From Ridgeia piscesae (taxonomy: Eukaryota; Annelida; Polychaeta; Sabellida; Siboglinidae): a stretch of DNA of 64,000 bases. This document shows positions 26,289 to 63,342 of the stretch, one piece after another (the first letter of the stretch is position 1; each line of letters starts with the position of its first letter). Location of the stretch: the NCBI GenBank assembly GCA_025642075.2, contig JAODUO010000540.1:60001-124000 (forward strand), written 5' to 3'. A program made the position numbers and the translations under genes. The notes beneath the pieces are model-generated. The model had not been told where the DNA came from and did no database searches. It saw only the letters and a program-made list of their open reading frames with translations.

Positions 26289-29200
26289 CTGCAGCAGAAA
26301 GAAAACAAGTTAGTTTAGTTAGCATTGTATGGCATGAAAAGGAAAGTTCTTATGGTCATTCATAATTATTGTGAACTAAGATGCTTTCTTCCATTACAAT
26401 TATTATTTTAAAGTGTTGAAAATGATCTAGTCTGAATAATATTTTCATTTTTAGCAGCATTGTGGCACATACAAAGGACACATTAGTGCTCCCTCCCCTC
26501 CCCTGAAATCATATACGTTTACAGGTATAGAGAAGTGTCACCACAGTAGCGCTGGACTGCCAAAAATGCAATTTCAAACATACATTTTATTTTATTTAAT
26601 AAAAATGGAAACAGTTCCAGAAAATGTAACTGTAACAGAGAGTTGATTCCAGATTACAGAGAAATCACATTTGCTTAGTTTTTGGAGAAAAAACTGTTGG
26701 AAACAGATTTTCTAAGGGTCCTAGGGATATCAGCAAACTGTTGCAGATTTAAAAGGTTTAAATAAGTTGGTTGTTGAGTAGAAATAGCATTGTATGTAAT
26801 ACTACCGCCGGTAATCATTTCTGAACTTGATTTGATATACAACCGGAAGCCAGTACAACTGTTTAACCAGTTTTACAGAAGACAATTAAACGTAACTGAA
26901 CACTTATTATATATATATATTTATTAAAACAAGATTTCTTATTTCACAACTAATAAATTTTACTTGTATCGACATTTCAACCACCATCGGGAATCTATTA
27001 TTTGCTATACTATTTACATATACTTATTATACTAGTTATTACAATTACTTATTAAACATATACATGTATTTATAATCAACAGCAGAACCATATATCGGTC
27101 TCCAAATTAACATTTAATGGGACTGCCAGTGACATTGACCATTGTCTGTAATGCAGTGGACTGCCAGGTGCATATAAAAGCTGCACCATTAGTTTATCAT
27201 CAATCAAAGTATGGCTAATCAATATATGACAACAGTAAGTGATGCTATTTACTTTTGGGACCTATATATTGACCCAAGTATGAGTGGGTAGGTATCCCGA
27301 GTCACAATGCCTGTATCTTATAAGTTATAACCCTACTATACTGGCTCAGTGAGTACTATGGGGAAGTGACTTCAAACCGGAAGGGGGTGCTTATCTTTTG
27401 CCTATTAAAAATTTGCTATGCCATGCAATGATGCTGATTGCAATCAGGCTATTTGCAACTGACCTACTTTCAATTCGAATGGCTGACTTCAGGGCAACTA
27501 CTAGTGTAACAAGACTCATGCATGTAACAAATTAACATATCAAATGTACATCGAATCCAGGTTAACATTACCTTCTGAATTGTTAAAGGCTAAGCAAATT
27601 CATGGCATTTTCAATTTCTTTGAATTGAAACTTGGAAGTTGGCAGATGTAAGTAAACTTAATTTTCTTGTTACGTAATGTGGCAATTAGAAGGTTTGGCC
27701 ATCACAAACTGGTGATTCAAACATGGTAAATTTGCATGTGCATCGCAACTACACTGTACCTGGTAGTTCAATAGTCTACATCACTGTAATAAGTGTCACT
27801 GAGTGTCACCTGCTGAGTGTGGCATACACCAGGTATGATTTAGCATGGAAAGTGGTAGAGCAGCTTTGGTTTCAGGCTGACATTGCACTTGCAGAATTAA
27901 TGGTTGTTTGTAAAGATAATAATTATATTTATAAATTGCCATTTAACATTGTAATTTTTTACATTTTTTAATTCAAAAAAGTAAGCACAATTCATATGGA
28001 TGGATATCTGCAATACTTTTGTTGATAATATTATTATCTTTAAAGTGACCTAAAAAAATCACATTCTGCAAGTATAATTTCAGGTACAATCAAAAACACC
28101 AACCTGCATAGTCTCGTACCAAGTTAGGTTCCATGAATGGAGATGGTTAAAATAGTATTTAAATATCAGGACGCTATTGTTAAAGTATATATATCAAATT
28201 TGTTAGGATCAGGAATGATTTAAAAGTCTATTTCATAGATTTTTTAATGACTTAAATGCTTTTGTGGTTTTAGGCATATTGGGAATCCTGACATCATTGT
28301 AATTTTGTATTGATTGGCACACAAGAGGCAGTGATAAAATAGACAGTACTGAGTGAACATACACTATATTTAAATTACAATTATAACGTAATGCCATGTT
28401 CAGAGCAGTGCATCTATACATAAGAGATATTGTTCATTGAAATAATTTGTATTTACAATATGATTCACAATAAAAAGATTGTCTTGCCTCACCCATTCAG
28501 AGGAGTGGTGGTAGCTTTTTGTCACGGCTATAAATACACATTGGCCTAGCCATGAGTCATGTTAGTGTCTGACACAGTATTTATACTTTGGACTGTGTAT
28601 GCCTACCCGGTAGTGATGCAATATCAGTTATTGTATGTATGTATAAGCATAGCAGAATGGATTCGTACAAAATTGCCATCTAAAGTTAATTTCAAGTTTC
28701 AGACTGGAAGGTGGATTAAAACTTGTTGTGTGCCAAGAACAAATAATTTAATTAAGTATTTGAAGGTCTGTCCCCATGGAGGAGGAACACCTGTGAAATA
28801 TGACTGATTTATTACCGCAGGGGTTTACATTCTCATACAAAGAATTTATAACCAAGATACATAAAAGAGAACAAATCTGGTGATGTCGCTTATCATCCAT
28901 GAAGCTAAATATTGTTATTACTCTGTCTAGTACGAGTAGAAGTCTCAGAAGTAAAAATTACTAGGCAGCACCATTGTCCAGTTTATTGTACAAATATATA
29001 CACAGACAGCAACAATTTCCTATGGTAATACATACAGCATGGTGACTGAATAATTCAGCACATCAATTACCATTAAAATATCCACCAATAATAATAAATT
29101 ATGTACCTAGTTTGACCTAAGCTATCATGGTACTGAGATTGGTAATAACCCAAGCCGATGTACTCAGCATAGCTGCATAGCAAGTACCCAGGTATGTACA

Positions 29201-29749
29201 ATAAAATATGTCATTGCGTTTTAACCATTAGAAGAGTGATATACTATTATGTAATTTTAATACTGAGCTGAGGACTGCATAACCTGATTGATATTGATGT
29301 AGCACGTTTCATGCAATTAAACTAAGACCCGCCAATGCATGACAAATGAAGTAAATTGTTGATGTGTGCTTCATGGACTATGACTTCAATGTGGTGGCTA
29401 CAGTCTATAGCACCATAACGACCAACACAACAATGACAAGGCTCATGTCTGCCTATAGCTCCACTTACAGACACCAAACATATTAGGACAACACCGAGGT
29501 GGCGTGACATGACCAATGTCACATGTGGAACTCCTTGAATGGCACCAGCAACTGGAGCTTTGTAACCGGCACATTGACCAGTGTGTACAATTACAACAAG
29601 TACACTTAGGATTCTCTCACGGTCAGGCAAATCGTCACAACAATGGTTTAATTATAATAGCCAAATCTTCTTGCATGTGCACAACAGATTGGCCCAGACC
29701 ATTTTCATTAGACCTTTTCTTAACCTTCCAAACCAGCCTGATTCCAAAC
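26289..29749. other. Probable 5' intron of the reductase or intergenic DNA
   Basis: The acceptor just upstream of the reductase ATG means a non-coding leader exon should lie to the right, but none can be picked. CpG-poor, AT-rich sequence. No frame shows family resemblance. Confidence 0.5.
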
Positions 29750-29856
29750 CCACTCGATCAATTCCAAGCTGACCTGCTTCCAAGCTGACCTTCTTCCAAG
29801 CTGACCTTCTTCCACGTTGATCTGCCTCCAAGCTGACCTACCATCGTTAACCCACT

Positions 29857-29954
29857 TTCAATTTGACCTGCTTCCAAGGCGACCTACTGTCAGTGTGGAC
29901 TTGTGAATGCAGGTCAACTTGACAGCAGGTCGCCTTGAAGCAGGTCAAATTGAA
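29857..29954. repeat. Near-perfect 35-bp inverted repeat
   Basis: The left arm 29857-29892 and right arm 29920-29954 are reverse complements apart from one mismatch and one extra base. The arms contain AATTTGACCTGCTTC and GGCGACCT. The loop is 27 bases. Confidence 0.9.
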
Positions 29955-29962
29955 GCTTCCAA

Positions 29963-29999
29963 GTTGATCTGTCTGACTGCGACAGTCAGACAGATCAAC
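29963..29999. repeat. Perfect 17-bp hairpin
   Basis: GTTGATCTGTCTGACTG, a three-base loop CGA, then the exact reverse complement. Confidence 0.97.
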
Positions 30000-32045
30000 C
30001 AAGCTGACCTGCTTGACTTCCTCCAAGCTTCACTGCTTCTTTGACCTACGTTCCAACTAACCCTTCTTCAAAAGACCCAATTAAACTAAAAGCTGACCTT
30101 CTCCCCTGCTAAACTAATTCCTTGAGCTAAATTTATCTTCCCGACTGCTACTTCCAAGCTGATCTGCCTCCTTAATCTTGACCTGCCTCCATGGTGACCC
30201 GATTTCAAGCTGACCTACTTCCCGACTTACCTACTTCCAACCTGATGTACCCCTATCTGACCAACAACCAGTCCGACCGACCTCTTGCTAGCATCGCTGC
30301 TACTCAATCATCCAACACAGCAACCTGCCTTTTCTTATGTCTTCTATGTTCACATTCCAGTGTGTTAACAACAGCTATAAATACACATCTATGTTTTGTG
30401 AAGTGGCAACAGTTTTTATTAATAGGGCTGCGTTATACCAAGTTACATTCTGTGTGCACATGTGTTATTGTGATTGTGCCTGGATAAAAACATGACCTTC
30501 AGCCGGAGTGTCCACGTGTACGGGCCTCGCTGATCGTGGAGTGGAAAAAGAAACATCACCACTTCCACTTCAGCTCTTATTTACCAATCACGATTTCCAT
30601 ATATAAGCCAAACATAAAATTATTTTGAAAAAACATAGAAAATGCACATTCCGGCTAAATGCACCGAGCTATGCAGGATCGAACACACACACACACAAAC
30701 ACACACACACGCACTACCTTGTAGCCAAATGCAAACAAATCGTTTTAAAAGCACATAAATTGATACTAAACCCACAGGTTGCCATTTTGAATGGGTTGCA
30801 AACTCTATATAGAGTCCTAACTTTCATTAAAATAATAATTTAAAATCCATTTTAATATGCCCACAATGTCGTCATCATTTATTTTTGTCATTTAGTACAA
30901 ACTATTTTCAGGCATTGGTCACCATAAAAGCCATGCACAAATTATTTGAAATATACCAATAGACATTCACAGCCACTGACTTAATTAGTGTCCATATAAA
31001 TATTTTTAACGTTTGAAAGAGTATTTATATTTCATCAAAATGTATAATTTTGTAAGTGCACGACTATTTGACCCTAGACCAATTAGGACGTATTTTTGCA
31101 GACACTATCTGATTGATCAGCCAAACAGCTGTCTCTGTGTTCACTTATTATCTCCTGACTCCCCTCAATAATTAATTACTCAGTGAAGCTACGAGTCAGT
31201 ACTGAGCATCCATGAACAGAGAAAACATTTCTACATTTATTAAGTCAGTAAGAAACATTATTTATCACACACCTGGCAAGACGTCTCCCAACTTGTAGCG
31301 GAATCTGCCAACTGGGAGCTTTGAAACTCATGTATACAGTACACACATCTGCCAGGGTCCCAGAGCCATGAATATATTATTTACTAACAAAAGAGCTTCA
31401 GCAACTTGAAGTGTGTAAAAAAACAGTTTACCTTAACATTTTACATGGGGTATATATAAATCATGTTAAGAGGTCACAATGAAAATGGTCCTACACATAT
31501 ACAGTGTACTACTATTTGCATACAACATTACATAAAACAACCATTGTACATTATGTAGAGTACAAGTCTCACCAATGCCTCACCTGAATCTTGAATGTAA
31601 ACATTATAAATGGGTGATTAATATGTATTGTCTTGAGAACATTAATACTGTGAACACCATTATCAAAATGTCTGACGCAGTGACTATATAGTTTGTTTTG
31701 TATCATCCTAATGTTTATTTCTGAGCTTAAGAACAAATGTAAACTGCCCACACTGCTTATCAATACCCAGTTGTTGTAGCCGACAGCTTCAGTGGGATAT
31801 ATCGACTGAGATAATTAATGGCAATGCCTCAAAGCCTCATGCAATCAATGAAATATTAATGAGACACTTTCATCATGCTTTAATACAATCTGTGCATGCC
31901 TGTCTGGTTTACTCTACTAAATGATTACGTATGCAGAATTGCAGGCATTGATGAAAACGTATTGTCATATTAAAATTTTCATATGACTACATCCTTTCAT
32001 GCTATAAATACAGTAAATTCAGTATAAAAAAACAGGTAAACTTTG

Positions 32046-32136
32046 AGGCTTGAAAGCAGCCACTGACTCAGGAAGCTTGGAAGCAGCCACTGAGTCAGGA
32101 AGCTTGGAAGGTTGGAAGCAGCCAGAGTCAGGAATA
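32046..32136. repeat. Three-copy tandem repeat of about 30 bp
   Basis: GGAAGCTTGGAAGCAGCCACTGA-type units in three successive copies; the third carries small indels. Confidence 0.85.
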
Positions 32137-34338
32137 TCAACTTGGAAATCAACTACCTCGAGAGGTAGTATACATGTAAAATACAATGGTTTTCAAATCT
32201 GAATGGAATGTAGCCAGCATATTTGGAACCAAACTTCAGTGATATACATGACAGCTGCCCTCTTTACATGCCAACCCTGGCCTGGAAGTTACACAACCTC
32301 ACAATGTAGCTGTCTCCCGGTGAACATAAATATAGACATTAATGTGGCTCTGACTTTTCGGCAAACGTCCAATGCTACAAAAATAACTGGTGCACAACTT
32401 TGTTGTGGCATAGGCTGCTCAGCCAAATTGCTTTGCCTAATAACAACATAAAGTAGTCAGTGCTACAATAAACAATTGCAGCATTTAATTGGAGTTTCTT
32501 GGTTTCTTTTTAATTTGTGATTTTTTAATTATCAATTTGAATTAAAAAAAAACAGGATTTAAAATTGTCTGTCTTACTTAAAAGAAACACTGTATATAGT
32601 GTATTGGGGTCTGATTGTAGATACATGACTAAATAACACCACACACTCTATGGGTTAGCTGTGATACCCTCAAAAACCTAGGGTACCATCTTGGTAGATG
32701 TTTTCATTGTGACCGGACTACCGGGGTAGCCACACTTGAAAATGGGGTATTTGCAACCTTAAAAGCTATTACTGTATTAATGTTAAACTTACTGTCTTCC
32801 ATATAGGATATAAACAGGTCCACACTAGAACTGTTCATCTAGAGCATTTAATTGATCAGTAGTCAATTTGTCATCCTTGCATACCTTGCATATCTCAAAC
32901 AGGCATGAGGTCAAATCCACTTTGACAATTCCAATTCAGTTGAACTCCACTGTTCTAACAAACTAATATTCGATTCCAAGTTATCAATTTCAGCTATTAC
33001 AACGCATTTGCTCAAATGTTAGTCAAGTTGGGGGCCACTGCAGAGTGAGGCGACTGGAGTTGTTGATGTATCTTTACATAAATCTACCCAAAACATCACT
33101 GAACTGTTTTAATTTGTAGGTATTTCAGAACAAATCTATCCTGTCTAAAATTCATAGAACCTTTGTTCAAACACTCTCTGATTACTAACAAGAGTTCTTC
33201 ATTCAGCCTCATCAGGAACTATTGTAATTATAAAAGAAAATTATTACTAACCTTAAACACCAGGTCAAATATTTCATGTTTAAACATGCTTATATTATAT
33301 CCTATGAAATGTAAACATAATGGTAGTGTTACCCAAGACATCTGGTGAGTCAATGTTATCATTTGTAAACCATACACAGTATTATAATAAGGATAGGGCA
33401 AGTGACCCGAATAGCAAGATTACTGATTATCTACTATTATCTACTGTTAGTCTATTACATTACTAACTTGGGTCTGCCTAAGATGACTTTAATTCTGAGG
33501 TGGCCTTTGAGAGAGACTCCACTGTCATGTTGTTGCATTTATATAATTTCTTTCCTCCTCTGCCCATGCTAACTACTCATTTGTTTTTCTCAAGAAAATC
33601 AACTTAACGATAGTCTAATTACTGATATGAAAGAAGCCACTGGCTGTACAATTATGTAATTACATGTTTGAAAAGTTTACATAATTTAAGACAGGATTTG
33701 AAAGTTCCCACACAGCCTAGGTACACCTGTTGTCAAGTAGCTGGGAGAAATATGCAGAGATGCAACAAACCCCAAAATATATGCCAGTGGTGATTACACT
33801 CCAAACAGCCCTTTAACATTTCCAGGATAAATGCTATGCCCAGAATGCTTTCTGACAGTGTATTAAGTTTGCTATACATAATCAGGCATTTGAGAGGAGG
33901 GAAGTCACTTCCGAGAAACATTTGCACCTGAGGAAGAAGGGGTTCATACAGAAAAAATAAAGACACCATTGTCTGTGATACAACCTAGTGTATTTTCAGA
34001 ATACTTTCTTGTAATACACCTTCAAAGTTGGCATAAAATCTCACACATTACTTTTATCTGTAGATATATATTGAAGCACCACACCACAAATAAAAACTGA
34101 AAGTTTACAGTACTCTGCAAACAGTTGGACTGTACTGTGTATATCATTTTCAAAACACAAAAAAGAATCATGATATAAATTGTAAAACACACATGTCCCA
34201 AGACCCTTGAATTACACTTGAAAGAATCACCCAAGACCACTGTCACACTGAAGATGTGATGATATTTAAAACAAAATGTTGCCACTTGTTACCTGGTATA
34301 CACCTGCCTTAAGTCTAGACGTTTAGTTCATTGTTCAA

Positions 34339-34341
<3 letters not shown>

Positions 34342-34389
<48 letters not shown>

Positions 34390-34409
34390 TATATACATAT
34401 ATATATAAT
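34342..34409. repeat. (TA)n microsatellite
   Basis: About 68 bases of TA with two TACATATA interruptions. Confidence 0.93.
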
Positions 34410-36957
34410 ATAAATATTTGTGGGATTCCTTCCTTCATTCGCTTTCCAAAAGGTTCTATTTGACATAGCCTCTTGAGTGTTATGCTTGCAACACAATGCC
34501 TGTGAATGTGATGCCGATTTATGGGAATAGCAGTGAGCTCACAAACATTTTAATGTATGTGCCATATAAATTTTCACATTCCTTCGTGCGGAGCACTAAA
34601 TTGTGCATGTCATGGCAATCGTTCCAGAGCCTATTTTATAATCATTGTCCACTAAACTACGTGCATCTAAATTTGCTTCACCTTTCAGTTGCAACTTGGC
34701 GATTGTGTCAACCATAAAGTAAATACTGTGATAGAAAGGGAAACAAAATTACTAGTTCACGTCCCATCTACTGAATCAGGTTACCACCATGTTTTCTTTC
34801 TTTCGTCTTCTCCACTATTGTGCTTGATGTTCATGACATTCTTCAAGGACATTCTTGAAATTCAAGAATATTCCAGGGTAGTCAAAGGAAAAATTCAATT
34901 TCAAGAACGTTGTGACAACCTGGCCCAGACAATCTCCGGTTAAGCCCACGCCGCTACGGCCCACGTTACACACCGACAACTTGCTGAAAGCCCACTTCAA
35001 AACAGCTCTCAAAGTCAGTTTAATTGCCTGAATTAGTGTAATAAATGTATCCATCGCTACTGTAAGACAGTTTGCGGATACATTGATGCAGAAAGTTAAA
35101 ATATATCATTGAAGTGATACATCACAAAATAGACTGACCTGGGTCCGCGGGAATTGCCGGGAAACCCGCAATAATATTGGCTGATCATGACGTCATATAT
35201 ATTGAATCGACCAATCCGTAGGTTTTCCACTTGTACACTTTCCAGATACCGACTGTATGAATGGGAATGTAAATTTCTGACATAGAGCATAGTTCATCTA
35301 ATATAACGACATGCAGCTTTCCAGTGGTACGCATGTTCAAATTATAAACTGTGCCCTGATTCACAGTTCCTAGCTAATCAAAATGCAGCTTACTTTTAAA
35401 AGATCTAAAAAGGACGACGGTCGCAAATATGTGATCTACGGCACGCCAGGAACTGACACAAAAGTTTAATTTGTTATCAATTTTTGACAAGTTTTACCCA
35501 TATAAAAAATTCACATTTGGATGAATCACAGAAATGGCCAAATCACGGAATTCCGCGTTTCTACAGAAGAATCTCATGCCTGATACTATAAAGCGTTTAT
35601 TTTTTATGGTAAATAATCACTCTGCCTCTGCAAAACTTTTAAGTACTGTCAGTCATTCACCCTAGGAGTATTTGATAATTCACACTAATTGTAAGAGCCT
35701 AGAATTTCATCATCAGTTTAGACATATTATAACATCATCAATACTCATTACTACATACTTCCTGTGTCAATTGTATTATGTGTACATGTAATAATTTTTC
35801 AAGTTATGTCAATGTTTCAGGACCCAAAGTAGCTTGCTCAAATTAACCCTACGTATGGCAAAAGAGAATATATTTATGTATCTATAAAAATATTGAAATA
35901 AGCAAGTGCTTTACACAGTGCAGACGCATGGTTTATGATGCAGATACCTTTTGCAAAATTTGGGTTTTACTGGTATGGTTTCATTTATTAAGCAATTTAC
36001 TCAAAACAACTTTTCTATCAACCTGTTTGTCACATTTGATGGAATATGTGTTAGATATTTAGCACATATTGGAAAATGTGTTCACTTCAGGTCGGCGTTG
36101 CTAAATTTAAAAACGGCATAAAACATAATTTAGCCTTTTTAATTTTAGGAAGCATGATTAGTGCTCTATCAGTCTATGTGGCACCAGAAGACGCGAAGTA
36201 AATGTGTTTTAGTCATAGTGCAATGTAATAGGTAACTGTCGAGCATTCAGCACTCGGTTAACTTCTCAAATTTACGGAAGTAAATAATTATCTCTCCCAT
36301 GGTCACGGACCTGTCTGACCAGGTTACCGCTCAGGCGACCCTCCCCCAAAATATTTCGTTGTATCACTGCTGCAGTGCTGTTGACACTGCAACGCCATCT
36401 TTGTGCAACTTTTTTTGTAAAAACAGATCACCTGGTACACGCTTTGAGCTTAATGCTAAGTTATAGTCTGAAACATATTCCCATGAGACAGTTTCAAGAC
36501 CCAGAAACGCCGGCAATTTAATTTAAATGGCCGATCCCGAAACATAGCCGGTCGAGAAGTTCTCGATATCATTTCGTTTCAACTTAATTTCACGACAAAA
36601 CGAACATACTTACTTTATCCAAATGACGTGTAGTAAGGTCGATTTGTTAAATAAATAAAAATATTCATAAAGTGTAGTTTGCAACGCAACAGCGTCCAAA
36701 ATAAATACGACAATTTTACCAACGCCAACGCGATCAATCGTCACTCCCGTTCTACGGGGTTAAAGGTCAATTTTCAGGTGCAAATGTACTTACAAATATT
36801 ATTGGGTAATAGAAGATCACGTCATTTATATTGCAGCAAAGAATTTTTTTTAAATTCACGGGTGTCATTCTTTTAAAATTACGCTAGAAAATGGTTCTTT
36901 ATTTTCGTTTGTATGTTATTAACGAGATTTCTAGCATTTCTTCCGAGATGCAATATT

Positions 36958-36968
36958 CCAAGATGGCG
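36958..36968. promoter_or_regulatory. YY1-like CCAAGATGGCG motif, possible promoter of the CCDC91 homologue
   Basis: CCAAGATGGCG matches the known YY1 binding core AAGATGGCG, which in animals often lies at or just downstream of housekeeping start sites. It is 100 bases upstream of an ATG that abuts a splice donor (37070-37072), in a locally CpG-richer stretch. The assignment is inference. Confidence 0.35.
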
Positions 36969-37069
36969 TTTGCTGATAGGCGAAAATAGGGGATTTTGTG
37001 TGTTATCATGTTCATATTTGTACTGTTGTTGCTAAATCAGTAGCACTAGCAGTTTGTAACTCGTAAGAC

Positions 37070-37072
37070 ATG
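37070..37072 (+). CDS. CCDC91: Candidate start codon exon of the CCDC91 homologue (ATG directly before a donor)
   Basis: ATG at 37070-37072 is followed at once by GTAAAT, a usable donor. Splicing to 38181 in phase 0 would give M-ADADDDFEDFGGFE, matching how vertebrate CCDC91 begins with Met and an acidic Phe motif. No other ATG could be placed in frame with exon 1 inside that exon. A one-codon coding exon cannot be proven without transcripts. Confidence 0.35.
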
Positions 37073-38180
37073 GTAAATATGCAAATATGTATCACTTCAG
37101 TTAGGTTATAGCATGAACAGTACCTGAAATAAATATGTTTGACAAAGCTTAAACCGGCAGATGGATGGGCAAAGGTGGGGTGCTAGACCAGTCATAGACG
37201 TTGAGTAGACCCTAAACATGCAAAATAACACCAAACATGCAAAATAACTCCAACGGCAGATGCATGGCAAGTCCAAACACTTTATATGATTACTTGCCCT
37301 GTTACACAATTCATATAATCCTACGTAATAGTTATTATAACGCCAAAGGCAAACATGAAGTTGGCCCGGATTCTAAAGTCTAACCTGGTGGCTGTGTAAA
37401 AACCCATTACTTATTACATTGTGCAGGATTTATTTAATTAAAACAAAACCTAAGGTTTACTTCCGGCAAATAAAGGGATCATATTTCCTCGACACATTGC
37501 TGTCTGATTGATGCAAAATTATGGCTGGATTATTATTATGGCTGGATTATTGAATGACTTTAATACAGCTTAAAACTGTACAGGATACACACTTGCATAT
37601 CATGTGACATCATCTAGGCTAGAATATACAAGTCAGTACATTCATGGCAGGTTGTTCATAAATAAGAAATAAATAAACCATAATTATGTGTGGGTTTATG
37701 ATCAAGAAATGTGTTAACTTGTTTTGGAACTGTGTTTAATTGCTTTCATTAGATACATAGTTTCTGTGATGTATAATTTATTATGTACTAAAATGCCTTA
37801 TGGCCATAACATAATACTGATAAATTTGTTTTTGGGCTGCCTTCAAGCACAGTTATCTGAAAAAATTAGAATGTTTACCATATGTTTCATTTTCTACTAC
37901 TTGAAATTATCAGATTCACATTATCAACATACCATTAGCTTTAGAGAGTTACAATTGATACCATACAGAATTGCCCTGTACTAAACATGTGTACTACACA
38001 TGCATTTTCAAATATACATGGGCATCTTGAATCCACATTATAAGCAGTAACTAATACAGTGGGGGGGAGTGGTTCAAAGACTGATTTACCCTAAAAAGAA
38101 ACTGTTCTGAATGCAAACATGTTCATCTAGTGCACTGTTCATTTTGAGTGGTCACAGCTAATTATTTAGAATGTTTACAG

Positions 38181-55069
<16,889 letters not shown>

Positions 55070-55115
55070 GGTCTTTCCTCGGGACAGAGGCCGTGCACAG
55101 GGACTAGGAGGACGC

Positions 55116-55116
<1 letters not shown>

Positions 55117-55188
<72 letters not shown>
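55117..55188. repeat. (TA)n microsatellite in the CCDC91 3' region
   Basis: About 72 bases of TA beginning 48 bases after the stop codon, probably inside the 3' untranslated region. Confidence 0.95.
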
Positions 55189-55190
<2 letters not shown>

Positions 55191-55222
55191 TCAGATATTA
55201 ATGGAATTAAAATAATATGGAC

Positions 55223-55228
55223 AATAAA
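55223..55228 (+). terminator. Candidate polyadenylation signal of CCDC91
   Basis: AATAAA 154 bases after the stop codon, the first such hexamer downstream. Choice is by position only. Confidence 0.45.
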
Positions 55229-57231
55229 GAATAATAATTATTGTAGAGTTAACTTTATCTTGAATAACTATGAATATGACGTCAGAAAATGCAGCAGTAT
55301 CAATGATTGAAAAGTGTCTGAACAGTGTCCTACCGTTGCAAATTAGTTTAGGAAAATGTTCTCGCTCAAGAAACAAAAACATGCCAGGTGAGTCTGCAAG
55401 TCATGGCAAAGACAGTCAGTGTTTATATTGTCATGGATTTGTTCATGGACAATTTGTATTTACGTCTGAATTATTATATAATATAGCTGGTGTAGAATAT
55501 GGTGCTGGAATAATAATAATATCAAACTACCGTATTTTGGATGTTGTCATACAGCTTAGCATACTGATACAATAATAACCTATCAATGAGAGTCTCGTTT
55601 TATGTAGGATATCTAATATGTTGGACAAATTATTAATTTAATGCATGACCCAAGGATACTAAAATGTTCACACAAATTATACTGACCATAGTTTCTAGGT
55701 AAGCAGTTCATTACAGAATACCAATGTTGCCATTTTATATGTCCATGTTTCTATCATTGTGGACCAAGGTGTCTATTTCTAAGGTGATATCATGCAAATA
55801 ATACTTTTTTGTAGAATCGCAGTTAATAATGTAACAGGACAATTAGCAGGGTTGTCTTCACGGAACAGCACCCTCATCAAGAGAAAAAAGTATTTTTCAG
55901 GTAGTCAAATTTTTTCAAACTGTTGAATTTGAAGTAACATTTCTAAACAATACCATATCGTGCAAAACCGAAATATACTGTGAAGACTTCCGATATTGTA
56001 TTTATGATACGATTACGTTAACGGCCAGAAACGTCCCACATTGGGTCAACATGTTTGTTAATTTTTGAATTTTCTCAACTGCATTTTAATTCATAATATT
56101 AATATGCATACCTGCTGGGCATATGTTATTGAATGCTGACTATTGTTGTACCATTTAATCATGCTTCATGCTTTTACAAAGATAACACAATGGACGAACA
56201 TGGTTTTGTAATATATAACAAAATGGTTAGTTAGCTATGTATGGAAATGTTGCATCAAGTTTTATCAATTTTACTGCCTGGTGAATATGCATTCGGTAAT
56301 TTTATATTCAGCTGAAGCTTAATGTAGTTGATATTCCATGTACCCAGGACGGTATTTTGGGTATCTGTACTAACAGCGTAGATGTAGAAGGGGAGTAACC
56401 TGAGACATGTACAGAGGAATAAATATTTATTTTGTATTTTGCAGCCTTCCCTGCTTGTTGGTGTTGCATGAACATTTTGAGATATAGGTTCCTCTTCATT
56501 TGCCTCGGGAAACATTGCCACACTTGTTCATGGTAGCATAAACAGAGTGCACGACAACGTAAGAGATATATGTGGATCTTTTATGATCTTTTATAGGAAA
56601 GTTGTGAGCATTTGATTAGAAAACACAATAAACATCTGTTTATATAAGTATAAATAATTATAGTACAGTTTCAAATTTAAAACAATGCGACAACAATGAT
56701 ATTTGAAGAAAAAAACCACCTCGAACATCGTGGCTAGTGTTGTCACTAGTGTTGCTGATATATTAGTTGTCACCTAAACTACGCCAGACACTATCAATTT
56801 ACCCATCTTTACATACTTTGCTATTTGCATTGTCTCTGGTTGTGGTATTTAAGCCAGTTACTGAAATCTATTGAAACACCTGTTGTTGCCCAAGAAAAAT
56901 AAAATCATTAGAGACATTGGAATTCTAACAGTTAAAACAGTTACACAAGTTAAACATCTATATAGTATTACTCACAAATTCAACAAATGCACAAAATAAA
57001 CATTTTAGAAAAAGGACATGGTGACGTTTGACATAAATTACTAGGATTCACTTTTGTTTCGTTAATGCTGTGTTTAATGTTAATTGTTATCTATGAAGTA
57101 CCACAAGTGTTTGTATGTATTTTTTATATATGTAAATATATATATATAGTGTATTTTTGTATATATCGTCAGGCAAAATAATAAATACCCCATTATGTCA
57201 CCATGTTAAGTGGCTGACATACATACATAAA

Positions 57232-57276
<45 letters not shown>

Positions 57277-57450
57277 TGTATAAGTACAAGTAACCTTACT
57301 GTTCTGTAGCAGCAATGGCAACACTGATAACCACGACAATCGCATAAATACAATAACTACAAATATTCTACAGTGTCACATCAATAACTAGTTAGCACGT
57401 GTGCAATCATCCATTTTCTTCTGTGAAACTTGTCCTGTCTCAACGTCTTG
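55229..57450. other. Convergent intergenic DNA, no gene recognised
   Basis: Lies between the ends of CCDC91 and the cyclase. It holds a short (TA)n at 57237-57272. The open frames, the longest about 100 codons, show no family match. Confidence 0.55.
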
Positions 57451-57456
57451 TTTATT
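57451..57456 (-). terminator. Candidate polyadenylation signal of the guanylyl cyclase
   Basis: On the minus strand AATAAA lies 66 bases after the cyclase stop codon, a usual distance for a short 3' untranslated region. Confidence 0.5.
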
Positions 57457-57521
57457 AACAGCGGCGATTTGTTGTCTTATTTCTGTCATCTCTTCTCTTT
57501 GTCATGTCTTATTTCTGCGCC

Positions 57522-63290
<5,769 letters not shown>

Positions 63291-63342
63291 CTGTGAACAC
63301 AAATAACCAACTGATTGGTAGTGTATTATGATGTATTATAAC

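Larger units (their letters stand above)
29750..30260. repeat. Degenerate CTTCCAAGCTGACCT minisatellite with inverted arms
   Basis: A roughly 15-17-base unit, CTTCCAAGCTGACCT and variants such as CTCCAAGCTGACC, is repeated across 500 bases with irregular spacing. Two strong inverted repeats lie inside it (29857-29954 and 29963-29999). Confidence 0.8.
30261..36957. other. Intergenic or leader-intron DNA, no gene recognised
   Basis: Contains a small CA run (about 30683-30712), a triple 30-bp repeat (32046-32136) and a TA microsatellite (34342-34409). CpG becomes more frequent from about 36200 to 37000, as expected near a promoter. No coding exon could be supported. Confidence 0.5.

Noticed and set aside
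29322..29630. 102-codon minus-strand open frame
   Set aside because: No family resemblance seen; adjacent to repeat DNA.
55270..55575. 101-codon plus-strand open frame after CCDC91
   Set aside because: Downstream of the candidate polyadenylation signal, no family match, CpG-poor and AT-rich like the surrounding DNA.
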